Part shown: one piece after another, positions 42,856-51,524 of the stretch
Position numbering within the stretch: position 1 is the stretch's first letter
Layout of the letters: the number at the start of each line of letters is the position of its first letter
Translations under genes and position numbers: made by a program
From: Candidatus Alistipes merdigallinarum
GTDB taxonomy: Bacteria; Bacteroidota; Bacteroidia; Bacteroidales; Rikenellaceae
Assembly: GCA_019119305.1 (NCBI GenBank)
Contig: DWXH01000035.1
Coordinates: 1 to 62,112, forward strand
Reading direction: 5' to 3'
DNA: 62,112 bases
Notes under the pieces: generated by a model
What the model was told of the DNA's origin: nothing
Databases searched by the model: none
The model's input: only the letters and a program-made list of their open reading frames with translations

Positions 42856-45663
42856 ATGAACGACAAAGAGCTGGATCGCAACGATCCGACCGATTCGAAC
42901 AAAGAGCTTACCGACGGTACGCCACGGCCGGAAGGTTTCGAAGGGAAGATTTCGACACCGGTAAAAACCAGCGATAAATACGACCGGTTGACGGGAGAGA
43001 AATCCGACCGACGGAAATTGACCGGCATGTACAAGGATTGGTTTCTGGACTATGCATCGTATGTCATTCTGGAGCGAGCCGTTCCGCATATCGAAGACGG
43101 GCTGAAACCGGTACAACGCCGTATTCTGCATGCCATGCGTAAAATGGACGACGGCCGTTACAATAAAGTGGCCAACATCATCGGATCGACCATGCAATAC
43201 CACCCGCACGGAGACGCCTCGATCGGAGATGCTCTGGTCCAACTCGGTCAAAAAGAGCTGTTGATCGACTGCCAGGGGAACTGGGGAAATATCCTTACGG
43301 GCGACGGAGCGGCCGCACCGCGTTATATAGAGGCAAGGCTGTCGAAATTTGCACTGGAAGTGGTCTTCAACCCGAAAACCACCGAATGGATGCTCTCTTA
43401 CGACGGACGGAATCAGGAACCGGTAACCCTTCCCGTCAAATTCCCGTTGCTGCTGGCTCAGGGAGTAGAAGGGATCGCCGTAGGTCTGGCCTCGAAGATC
43501 CTGCCCCACAACTTCAACGAACTGATCGATGCAAGTATCGCCTGCCTGCGCAATGAACCGTTCGAGCTCTACCCCGACTTCCCGACCGGAGGAATGGCCG
43601 ACATCAGCCGGTACAACGATGGATTGAGAGGCGGCAGCATCAGAGTCCGGGCCAAAATCAACAAAATCGACACACGAACGCTCTCCATCACCGAGATACC
43701 GTTCGGTACGACGACCGAATCGATCAAGGATTCGATCATCCGTGCGAATGACAAAGGGAAAATCAAGATCAAAAAGGTTGACGACAATACGGCCGACAAG
43801 GTGGAGATCATCATCCACGTCAGCAACGACGAATCCTCCGACCGGACCATCGACGCCCTGTACGCATTTACGGATTGCGAAGTATCAATCTCACCGAACG
43901 CCTGTGTCATCATCGACGACAAACCCCATTTCATCGGAGTCTGTGAAATTCTGCGCCGCTGCACCTACCACACCAAAGAGCTGCTGAAGCGTGAGCTGGA
44001 GATCCGAATGGAGGAGTTGGAACAGGACTGGCACCTCTCCTCCCTCGAAAAAATATTTATCGAGAACAAGATTTACCAACTGATGGAGGAGTGTGACTCC
44101 CGCGAAGCGGCCTATCAAGCGGTCGAAGGCGGTTTACAACCGTTCCGTCCGTTACTGCGCCGCGACATCACCCGCGAAGATGTCATCAAACTGACCGAGC
44201 TGAAGATGATCCGCATCTCCCGCTACGACTCATTCCGGGCTGAAGAACATATCAAAAACATCGAATCAGAGATCAAACAGGTGCGTCACGATTTGGCCCA
44301 CCTGACCGATTATGCCATCGCCTATTTCGAACGGATCAAAGCAAAATACGGCCAGGGGCGTGATCGGAAAACCGAACTGCGGACATTCGATTCGATCGAA
44401 GCGACCAAAGTGGTAGTAGCCAACGCCAAATTGTATGTCAATCGGGCTGAAGGCTTTTTCGGAATAGGCTCGTCGATGAAGAAAGACGAGTTTGTCTGCG
44501 ATTGCTCCGATATCGACGACGTAATCGTCTTTACGAAAGAGGGTAAATACATCATTACGAAAGTCTCGGACAAAGCCTTTTTTGCAAAAAACATTTATTA
44601 CATAGGTGTCTTCAAAAAAAACGATGAAAGGACCATCTACAACGTCCTCTATCGTGACGGCCGAAACGGCCCGATCATGATGAAACGCTGTGCGATCAAA
44701 AGTATTACCCGCGACCGCGAGTACGACATCACCCGCGGAACGCCGCGCAGCGAAATCCTCTACATGAGCGTCAACTCGAACGGGGAGGCCGAAGTGCTGA
44801 AAATCTATTTCAAACCGAGACCCCGTTTGAAGAAACTGATCGTTGACCTGAATTTCAGTGAACTCGCCATCAAGGGAAGGCAATCCCAGGGGAATCTGTT
44901 CTCGCGGTATGCCATCCACAAAATCGTACTCAAAGAACGGGGGAGCTCGACTCTCGGCGGAGTAAACGCATGGTACGACGACGAAATCCGCAGGCTCAAT
45001 ACCGACGGACGAGGGACCCTGTTAGGCGAATTCATCGGTGACGACCGTCTGATCGTCTTTTCCGGGAAAGGGACCTATTACACCATCGGCTTTGATCTGG
45101 GACTCCATTTTGGAGAAGATACTATTCGTGTCGAGAAATACGACAGCCAACGAATTTATTCCGTCGTCTATTTCGACAACACACAAAACTACTATTACGT
45201 GAAACGCTTCGCTGCCGAACAAAGCGATCGCATGCAGAGTTTTGTCGACGAAGCGTCGGGAGCGAAACTGATCGCCATCAGTGATGACCAGTATCCGCAA
45301 CTCATTCTCTCTTATGGCGGAGCTCATATCAACCGTCCGGAAGACCGGATCGATGTAGAAAACTTTATCGGAGTAAAAAGCCATCGGGCAAAAGGCAAAC
45401 GGCTTTCGACATTGGAAATCTCGCACATCTCCTTTATCGAACCGCTCGAAAAAGAAAACGATTCAGCCCCGGAAGAGGGTACGGTCGACGAAAATTCCGA
45501 AACCGCACAACCCGCTGAAGGAGAAGGGAAAGATCCGGAATCAGACATCTCATCACCGAAAAAACTTTACAAAGCAGGTGATTCCGTTGAATTTCCAACC
45601 TCTGACGGCGAAAGCGAATCCCGACAGATGGACCTATTCAGCCAAGAAAATACGGACAAGTAA
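42856..45663 (+). CDS. parC: DNA topoisomerase IV subunit A
   Basis: The 935-residue subunit has the breakage-reunion domain with ALKPVQRRILHAMRKMDDGRYNKVANIIGSTM, HPHGDASIGDALVQLGQ and the catalytic Tyr157 in AAPRYIEARLSK. A coiled-coil gate region follows, then a C-terminal six-bladed propeller with GyrA-like repeats. The last 85 residues are acidic and low-complexity (EKENDSAPEEGTVDENSE). The first 45 residues are also a charged extension before the core. It is a standard partner for the preceding parE. The acidic tail is longer than in E. coli ParC. Confidence 0.93.
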   Translation: MNDKELDRNDPTDSNKELTDGTPRPEGFEGKISTPVKTSDKYDRLTGEKSDRRKLTGMYKDWFLDYASYVILERAVPHIEDGLKPVQRRILHAMRKMDDGRYNKVANIIGSTMQYHPHGDASIGDALVQLGQKELLIDCQGNWGNILTGDGAAAPRYIEARLSKFALEVVFNPKTTEWMLSYDGRNQEPVTLPVKFPLLLAQGVEGIAVGLASKILPHNFNELIDASIACLRNEPFELYPDFPTGGMADISRYNDGLRGGSIRVRAKINKIDTRTLSITEIPFGTTTESIKDSIIRANDKGKIKIKKVDDNTADKVEIIIHVSNDESSDRTIDALYAFTDCEVSISPNACVIIDDKPHFIGVCEILRRCTYHTKELLKRELEIRMEELEQDWHLSSLEKIFIENKIYQLMEECDSREAAYQAVEGGLQPFRPLLRRDITREDVIKLTELKMIRISRYDSFRAEEHIKNIESEIKQVRHDLAHLTDYAIAYFERIKAKYGQGRDRKTELRTFDSIEATKVVVANAKLYVNRAEGFFGIGSSMKKDEFVCDCSDIDDVIVFTKEGKYIITKVSDKAFFAKNIYYIGVFKKNDERTIYNVLYRDGRNGPIMMKRCAIKSITRDREYDITRGTPRSEILYMSVNSNGEAEVLKIYFKPRPRLKKLIVDLNFSELAIKGRQSQGNLFSRYAIHKIVLKERGSSTLGGVNAWYDDEIRRLNTDGRGTLLGEFIGDDRLIVFSGKGTYYTIGFDLGLHFGEDTIRVEKYDSQRIYSVVYFDNTQNYYYVKRFAAEQSDRMQSFVDEASGAKLIAISDDQYPQLILSYGGAHINRPEDRIDVENFIGVKSHRAKGKRLSTLEISHISFIEPLEKENDSAPEEGTVDENSETAQPAEGEGKDPESDISSPKKLYKAGDSVEFPTSDGESESRQMDLFSQENTDK

Positions 45664-45687
45664 ACCATCCAACAAATAAATAGGGCA

Positions 45688-46224
45688 ATGATCATATTTT
45701 TAGTCGGATACATGGGATGTGGGAAAAGCACCATCGGGCGAGCCTTAGCGCGCCGCCTTAAGATGGACTTTTTGGACATGGATCCGCTCATCGAGCAGCA
45801 TTGCGGAAAAAACATTCGGGAGATTTTTGCAGCGGAAGGTGAAGAAGGTTTTCGCCTTCATGAAAAAGAGGCGCTTGCTGAGATCGTAACAGGGCAACAA
45901 AATTGTATCGTCGCTACCGGAGGAGGTGCTCCCTGTTTTTTTGACAATATGGATGTCATGAATCGATCCGGAATTACCGTCTATTTTCAGATGAGTCCGG
46001 AAAAACTTGCCGGACGACTCGAACACGGGAAGGCCAAACGACCGCTGCTTCAAAACAAATCCCAAGAAGAACTAATCGATTTCATCCGTATCAATGTCGA
46101 GAAGAGAGAAAAACACTATTCACAAGCTAAACTAATCATTCAATGTGACGGGGTTTCCGATGAATACATCGCCGATCACATCATACATTACGTTGAACAT
46201 CTACTTAACTCCTCAGAATCATGA
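45688..46224 (+). CDS. aroK: shikimate kinase
   Basis: The 178-residue P-loop kinase phosphorylates shikimate in aromatic amino-acid synthesis. It has the Walker A motif GYMGCGKST at residues 7-15, DMDPLIEQHCGKNIREIFAAEGEEGFR (substrate site) and VATGGGAPCF. The lid region contains KRPLLQ. Its end overlaps the next gene by four bases (ATGA-type). Confidence 0.95.
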   Translation: MIIFLVGYMGCGKSTIGRALARRLKMDFLDMDPLIEQHCGKNIREIFAAEGEEGFRLHEKEALAEIVTGQQNCIVATGGGAPCFFDNMDVMNRSGITVYFQMSPEKLAGRLEHGKAKRPLLQNKSQEELIDFIRINVEKREKHYSQAKLIIQCDGVSDEYIADHIIHYVEHLLNSSES

Positions 46225-46946
46225 AAAATTTTCTGTCCATATTTTTTTCATTCATCATTTTTGCCGGGTGCTCTACCTCTGAGCCGTTAGTCTGGCACCA
46301 AACTTATTTTATTGTAAACGATACAGCCGTAGGAAAAAATTATGCAGAAGTCATTTATCCTCTTATTACCGAAGGTCCGAACTACGATTCAATCAATGCT
46401 CGTATCGATTTTCTGATCCGCAAGCATCTTTGCGGCAATGATCTCCGTTTTGCAAACATGAACATACGACAGGCTATCGATTCCCTCTTCGTCTGGAAAA
46501 AACAAGATTCGACTCTTAATCAAACTTTATACGACTTACGTTTTTACGGTTATTTAAAAGAGTGCGGCAATGTGATCGCTTTACGAGGTTCCGTGTACCA
46601 CAGAACGAATGACAGCAGTTCCAATATTTATTCTTGTGTTTACAATATAGATCGTCGTGACAGCCGCATGTTGACTCGCGACGATATCATTTCGGACACG
46701 ACACTTTTGAAAAAACTGAACCAAGTCTATTTTTCCCGCTACCTGATCGACAAAGTGATCTCCGAAGAGTCTTTGTTTGTTCCGATAGATGAATTACCTT
46801 TGCCCCAGAACATCAGTGTCGACAGCACGGGAATAAATATGCAATATGGTCCGAATGAAATAGCGCCATTATCCATCGGCGAAATGCAATATTACATCCC
46901 GTATGATGATGCAGAACCTGTTTTGAAAAAAATCGTTCGAAAATAG
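46221..46946 (+). CDS. DUF3298/DUF4163-like lipoprotein
   Basis: The 241-residue lipoprotein has lipobox IIFAGC (Cys17). Residues about 25-130 fit a DUF4163-like domain (NYAEVIYPLITEGPNYDSINARIDFLI), and the end resembles DUF3298, as in RsiV (RRDSRMLTRDDIIS, ISVDSTGINMQYGPNEIAPLSIGEMQYYIPYDD). The function is unknown; RsiV relatives bind lysozyme, but nothing here shows that. It overlaps aroK by four bases, so the two are co-translated. Confidence 0.7.
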   Translation: MKNFLSIFFSFIIFAGCSTSEPLVWHQTYFIVNDTAVGKNYAEVIYPLITEGPNYDSINARIDFLIRKHLCGNDLRFANMNIRQAIDSLFVWKKQDSTLNQTLYDLRFYGYLKECGNVIALRGSVYHRTNDSSSNIYSCVYNIDRRDSRMLTRDDIISDTTLLKKLNQVYFSRYLIDKVISEESLFVPIDELPLPQNISVDSTGINMQYGPNEIAPLSIGEMQYYIPYDDAEPVLKKIVRK

Positions 46947-46993
46947 AGACAAAACGTATACCAATTAATTGCCACACATAAATCCTGATTGAG

Positions 46994-49900
46994 ATGATTC
47001 TGTTTTTCAAAAAAGACAACACGGTCTTTGCCGTAGAGACGACCGTACCGTTCTCGGAAGAAGAGCTTTCCCGTTTACAATGGTTGCTCGGAGGTGCCGA
47101 CCGCATCGACTCGGAAAGTATCTCGGGTATATTCATCGGTCCGCGTCGCGAAATGATCACTCCGTGGAGTACCAACGCCGTAGAGATCACGCAAAACATG
47201 GGTCTGCAAGGTATCAAACGTATCGAAGAGTTCGTTGAAACCGACGACGAAGAGACTCCGTTCGACCCGATGTTGCGCAGAAAATACCATACGATCGATC
47301 AGAACGTCTATACAATCAGCAAGCAGCCCGACCCGATCGTATACATCGACGATATGGTCGCATACAACAAGCAGGAGGGACTCGCCCTCAGTGATGACGA
47401 AATCGCCTACCTCGAAGAGTTGAGCCGACGGCTGGGCCGGAAATTGACCGACAGCGAGGTGTTCGGTTTTTCGCAGGTCAATTCGGAGCACTGCCGCCAC
47501 AAAATATTCAACGGAGAGTTTATCATCGACGGAGAAGAAAAAGACTCGACGCTGTTCGGTCTGATCAAAAAGACCACGAAAGAGCATCCGGGCCGCGTTT
47601 TATCGGCTTACAAAGACAACTGCGCCTTTTTGCAGGGTCCCCAGATCGAACAATTCGCTCCGGCTCGTCACGACACGTCGGACTACTTTGAGATCACCGA
47701 TTTCGAAAGCGTCATCTCGGTCAAAGCCGAAACCCACAACTTCCCTACGACAGTCGAACCTTTCAACGGCGCGGCAACCGGTACGGGAGGTGAGATCCGC
47801 GACCGAATCGCCGGCGGAAAAGGAGCTTTCCCCGTTGCGGGAACGGCCGTATACATGACCGCCTATCCCCGTCTGGACGGAGGCCGCGAGTGGGAAAAAC
47901 AAACTGAAGCCCGCGAATGGCTCTACCAAACCCCGGAAGACATTCTGATCAAAGCCTCGAATGGAGCCTCCGATTTCGGCAACAAATTCGGACAACCGCT
48001 GATCTGCGGAAGCCTTCAAACGTTCGAGCACTTCGAAAACGGGAAGAAATACGGTTTCGACAAGGTCATCATGCAGGCCGGAGGTATCGGATACGGCCGT
48101 AAACAGGACAGCATCAAGGACGAACCCGAACCCGGCGACAAGGTCGTATTGCTGGGCGGCGATAACTACCGCATCGGAATGGGCGGAGGGGCCGTATCGT
48201 CGGTTGCCACCGGAGAGTACGCCGGAGCGATCGAGCTCAATGCCGTACAACGGTCGAATCCCGAAATGCAGAAACGGGTCTACAATGCGATCCGGGCCGT
48301 ATCGGAAGAGTCGCAGAACCCAATCATCTCGATCCACGACCACGGAGCGGGAGGCCACCTCAACTGTCTGAGCGAGCTGGTAGAGGCCACCGGAGGACGG
48401 ATCGATATGGATTGTCTGCCGATCGGTGACCCGACACTCAGTGCCAAAGAGATCGTCGGCAACGAATCCCAAGAACGTATGGGCCTAGTGATGGACCAGA
48501 AAGATATAGAGAAGTTGCGGTTGATCTCAGAACGCGAACGGGCCCCGTTCTATGTCATCGGAGAGACGACCGGAGACATGCAATTCACCTTCGTCAACCA
48601 TAAGACGAATGAAAAGCCAATCGATCTGAAGCTCGAGGATATGTTCGGCAAAGCTCCACGTACGATCATGAACGACCATACGGTACAGGAGACCTTTGCA
48701 GAACCCGAATATCAGGCCGGAAACCTGCTTAAATATCTGCAGAACGTGCTCCAACTCGAAGGTGTAGCCTGCAAGGATTGGTTGACCAACAAGGTGGACC
48801 GTTCGGTGACGGGTCGTATCGCCATGCAGCAAACGACCGGTAGCATTCAGCTACCGCTGAACGACTGTGCCGTAGTGGCTCTCGATTTCCAAGGAAATCA
48901 CGGAATCGCGACCTCCCTTGGACACGCTCCGGCTGCCGCACTGGCCGATGCTGCCAAAGGTTCGGTTCTGGCTATCACCGAAGCGCTGACCAACATCGTG
49001 TTTGCAGCAATCGACGGAGGGATCCACTCCGTATCGTTGAGTGCCAACTGGATGTGGCCCTGCAAGAATGAGGGAGAGGATGCACGCCTGTATCGTGCAG
49101 TGGAAGCGGCCAGCGATTACGCACAGGCTCTCGGAATCAACATCCCGACCGGTAAGGACTCGCTCTCGATGACCCAAAAATATCGTGACGGAGAGTTGGT
49201 TTACGCTCCGGGAACGGTCATCATTACCGCAGCGGCCGAAGTATCCGACATCCGGAAATCCGTATCGCCCGCATTGAAACATACGAAGAGCCAACTGGTA
49301 TATGTCGACATGAGCCGCTCGGCATTCCATTTGGGAGGCAGCAGCTTTGCGCAAACTCTGGGATTTGTGGGATCGAATGTACCGACGGTCAAATCCGCAG
49401 ACTACTTTATCAAAGCTTTCTCCGCCGTCCAGGAATTGATCAACTCGGGAAAAGTCCTCGCCGGACACGACATATCGGCCGGAGGTCTGATTACTACACT
49501 GTTGGAAATGACCTTCGCCGATAACGTCAGCGGTATGGACCTGAGTTTCGCAGCCCTCGGCGAACCGGATACGATCAAGGTGCTGTTCAGCGAAAAACCG
49601 GCTTTAGTATTACAGGTAGATAACGGCATTCAAGTTTGTGAAGACCTGAAATTTGCCGGCGTCGACGCCTATGTGATCGGAGATGTCAACCAGGAACGCC
49701 GTTTCAGCTTCACCCATAACGGACTCGATATGGAACTGTTGATCGACGACCTGCGCGACACGTGGTTCAAGACCTCCTACCTGCTCGACCGCCGTCAGAG
49801 CGGGACACAGAAGGCTTCAGAACGGTTCGCCAACTACAAGAAACAGGAACTCGTCTACTCCTTCCCCGAATCGTTTACAGGGAAACTGGCTCAATGGGAT

Positions 49901-50695
49901 CTCTTTGCCAGTCGGAGAAAACCGACCGGAATCAAGGCCGCCATCATCCGCGAAAAGGGAATCAACGGCGACCGGGAGATGGCGTGGTGCATGTATCTGG
50001 CCGGAATGGATGTCAAGGACGTGCACATGACCGACCTGATCTCCGGACGCGAAACCCTCGAAGAGGTCAACATGATCGTCTTCCCGGGCGGATTTTCAAA
50101 CTCCGACGTATTGGGCTCGGCCAAAGGTTGGGCAGGGGCTTTCCTCTACAACCCGAAAGCCAAAGAGGCACTCGACCGTTTCTTCGCTCGTCCCGACACG
50201 CTTTCGTTAGGAGTCTGCAACGGATGTCAGCTGATGATCGAGTTAGGACTCATTACTCCGGGGCACAAAGACAAACCCCGCATGCTGCACAACGACAGCC
50301 ACAAATTCGAATCGACCTTCGTCGGAGTCACGATCGAACCGAACGATTCTGTCATGCTGAAAACGCTGTCAGGTAGCAAACTCGGCATCTGGATTGCACA
50401 CGGAGAAGGTAAATTCTCGCTACCATACGAAGAGAGCTGTTACAACATTCCGATGAAGTACCTCTATCCCGAATATCCGGCCAATCCGAACGGCAGCGAC
50501 TACAATGCCGCAGCCCTCTGTTCGGTCGACGGGCGCCATCTGGCCATGATGCCCCACCTCGAACGGGCCATACGTCCATGGAACTGGCCCTATTATCCGG
50601 AAAACCGGACTGAAGACGAGGTGACCCCATGGATCGAGGCTTTCGTCAACGCCCGCAAATGGATCGAACGGAAAAAAGCAGTAAGCCATGAATAA
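46994..50695 (+). CDS. purL: phosphoribosylformylglycinamidine synthase
   Basis: The 1233-residue single-chain PurL makes FGAM in purine synthesis. The N-terminal domain is followed by two PurM-like ATPase halves (SVKAETHNFPTTVEPFNGAATGTGGEIRD, ISIHDHGAGGHLNCLSELVEATGG, TGKDSLSMTQKY). The C-terminal glutaminase has the catalytic Cys1075 in GVCNGCQLMIELG and a HGEGKFSLPYEES region. The length matches the large Gram-negative type. Its end overlaps murI by 8 bases. Confidence 0.97.
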   Translation: MILFFKKDNTVFAVETTVPFSEEELSRLQWLLGGADRIDSESISGIFIGPRREMITPWSTNAVEITQNMGLQGIKRIEEFVETDDEETPFDPMLRRKYHTIDQNVYTISKQPDPIVYIDDMVAYNKQEGLALSDDEIAYLEELSRRLGRKLTDSEVFGFSQVNSEHCRHKIFNGEFIIDGEEKDSTLFGLIKKTTKEHPGRVLSAYKDNCAFLQGPQIEQFAPARHDTSDYFEITDFESVISVKAETHNFPTTVEPFNGAATGTGGEIRDRIAGGKGAFPVAGTAVYMTAYPRLDGGREWEKQTEAREWLYQTPEDILIKASNGASDFGNKFGQPLICGSLQTFEHFENGKKYGFDKVIMQAGGIGYGRKQDSIKDEPEPGDKVVLLGGDNYRIGMGGGAVSSVATGEYAGAIELNAVQRSNPEMQKRVYNAIRAVSEESQNPIISIHDHGAGGHLNCLSELVEATGGRIDMDCLPIGDPTLSAKEIVGNESQERMGLVMDQKDIEKLRLISERERAPFYVIGETTGDMQFTFVNHKTNEKPIDLKLEDMFGKAPRTIMNDHTVQETFAEPEYQAGNLLKYLQNVLQLEGVACKDWLTNKVDRSVTGRIAMQQTTGSIQLPLNDCAVVALDFQGNHGIATSLGHAPAAALADAAKGSVLAITEALTNIVFAAIDGGIHSVSLSANWMWPCKNEGEDARLYRAVEAASDYAQALGINIPTGKDSLSMTQKYRDGELVYAPGTVIITAAAEVSDIRKSVSPALKHTKSQLVYVDMSRSAFHLGGSSFAQTLGFVGSNVPTVKSADYFIKAFSAVQELINSGKVLAGHDISAGGLITTLLEMTFADNVSGMDLSFAALGEPDTIKVLFSEKPALVLQVDNGIQVCEDLKFAGVDAYVIGDVNQERRFSFTHNGLDMELLIDDLRDTWFKTSYLLDRRQSGTQKASERFANYKKQELVYSFPESFTGKLAQWDLFASRRKPTGIKAAIIREKGINGDREMAWCMYLAGMDVKDVHMTDLISGRETLEEVNMIVFPGGFSNSDVLGSAKGWAGAFLYNPKAKEALDRFFARPDTLSLGVCNGCQLMIELGLITPGHKDKPRMLHNDSHKFESTFVGVTIEPNDSVMLKTLSGSKLGIWIAHGEGKFSLPYEESCYNIPMKYLYPEYPANPNGSDYNAAALCSVDGRHLAMMPHLERAIRPWNWPYYPENRTEDEVTPWIEAFVNARKWIERKKAVSHE

Positions 50696-51470
50696 CGCTC
50701 CGATAGGGGTTTTTGATTCGGGTTTGGGAGGGTTGACTGTCTGGAGCGAGCTCTACCGGAAAATGCCCGAGGAGTCGCTGATCTACTTCGGCGATGGGAA
50801 AAACTGCCCCTACGGGAACCAACCGCGCGAAAAGGTAATCTCCTACGTCGACGATGCTGTACGGAGGCTGATCGACAAAGGAGTCAAGATGATTGTCATC
50901 GCATGTAATGCCGCGACAGCCGTCGCCATCGACTATTTACGGAAGACCTATCAGATCCCTTTTATCGGATTGGAACCGGCTGTAAAACCGGCAGCCCTCT
51001 CTTCGCAAAGCGGTGTAATCGGCATTCTGGCTACCAAAGCGACGTTGGAAGGACGATTGTTCCGTGAGACCTCACAACGTTACGCCGATCGGGTCCGAAT
51101 CCTTGCTCAAGTCGGAGAGGGATTCGTCGAACTGGTCGAAGAAAACCGGGAACAGAGCCCTGAAGCGGAACAAATTGTAGGGGAACTGCTCCGCCCGATG
51201 CTCGATGCGGGAGCCGACCGGATCGTTCTGGGATGTACGCACTACCCTTTCCTTTCGGAAGTCATGCGACGAATTATCGCGGGACGCAACGTAGGGCTGA
51301 TCCAACCTGCCGAGGCCGTCGAACGACAGGCCGAAGCCGTCATGCGGAAATTCGATCTGCGGGCCGAGAGCGGACATCTTCCCACGTATGAGTTTTGTAC
51401 GTGTGCCGACGAGACCTATCGCCAAAGATTAATTGCTAAAAGCGAAACGGCAAAACGGATGATTTTTTAA
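50688..51470 (+). CDS. murI: glutamate racemase
   Basis: The 260-residue enzyme makes D-glutamate for peptidoglycan. The two catalytic Cys are C73 in IACNAATAVA and C183 in LGCTHYPFLS. The N terminus has IGVFDSGLGGLTVWSEL and YFGDGKNCPYG. The size is normal. It starts inside the purL end (8-base overlap), a form of coupling between purine and cell-wall genes. Confidence 0.96.
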   Translation: MNNAPIGVFDSGLGGLTVWSELYRKMPEESLIYFGDGKNCPYGNQPREKVISYVDDAVRRLIDKGVKMIVIACNAATAVAIDYLRKTYQIPFIGLEPAVKPAALSSQSGVIGILATKATLEGRLFRETSQRYADRVRILAQVGEGFVELVEENREQSPEAEQIVGELLRPMLDAGADRIVLGCTHYPFLSEVMRRIIAGRNVGLIQPAEAVERQAEAVMRKFDLRAESGHLPTYEFCTCADETYRQRLIAKSETAKRMIF

Positions 51471-51475
51471 CTTTG
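51468..51475 (+). promoter_or_regulatory. -7 element (TAACTTTG) for ftsK
   Basis: TAACTTTG overlaps the murI stop codon and lies 50 bases before the ftsK ATG. The -33 region is poor, so this is tentative. Confidence 0.4.
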
Positions 51476-51524
51476 TAATGGGAGTAGTTCGACGTCGAAA
51501 TATCTCCGACAGGAAACACGCAAC

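Noticed and set aside
47600-48472. 290-codon minus-strand open frame
   Set aside because: Shadow of purL; the purL frame is conserved throughout.
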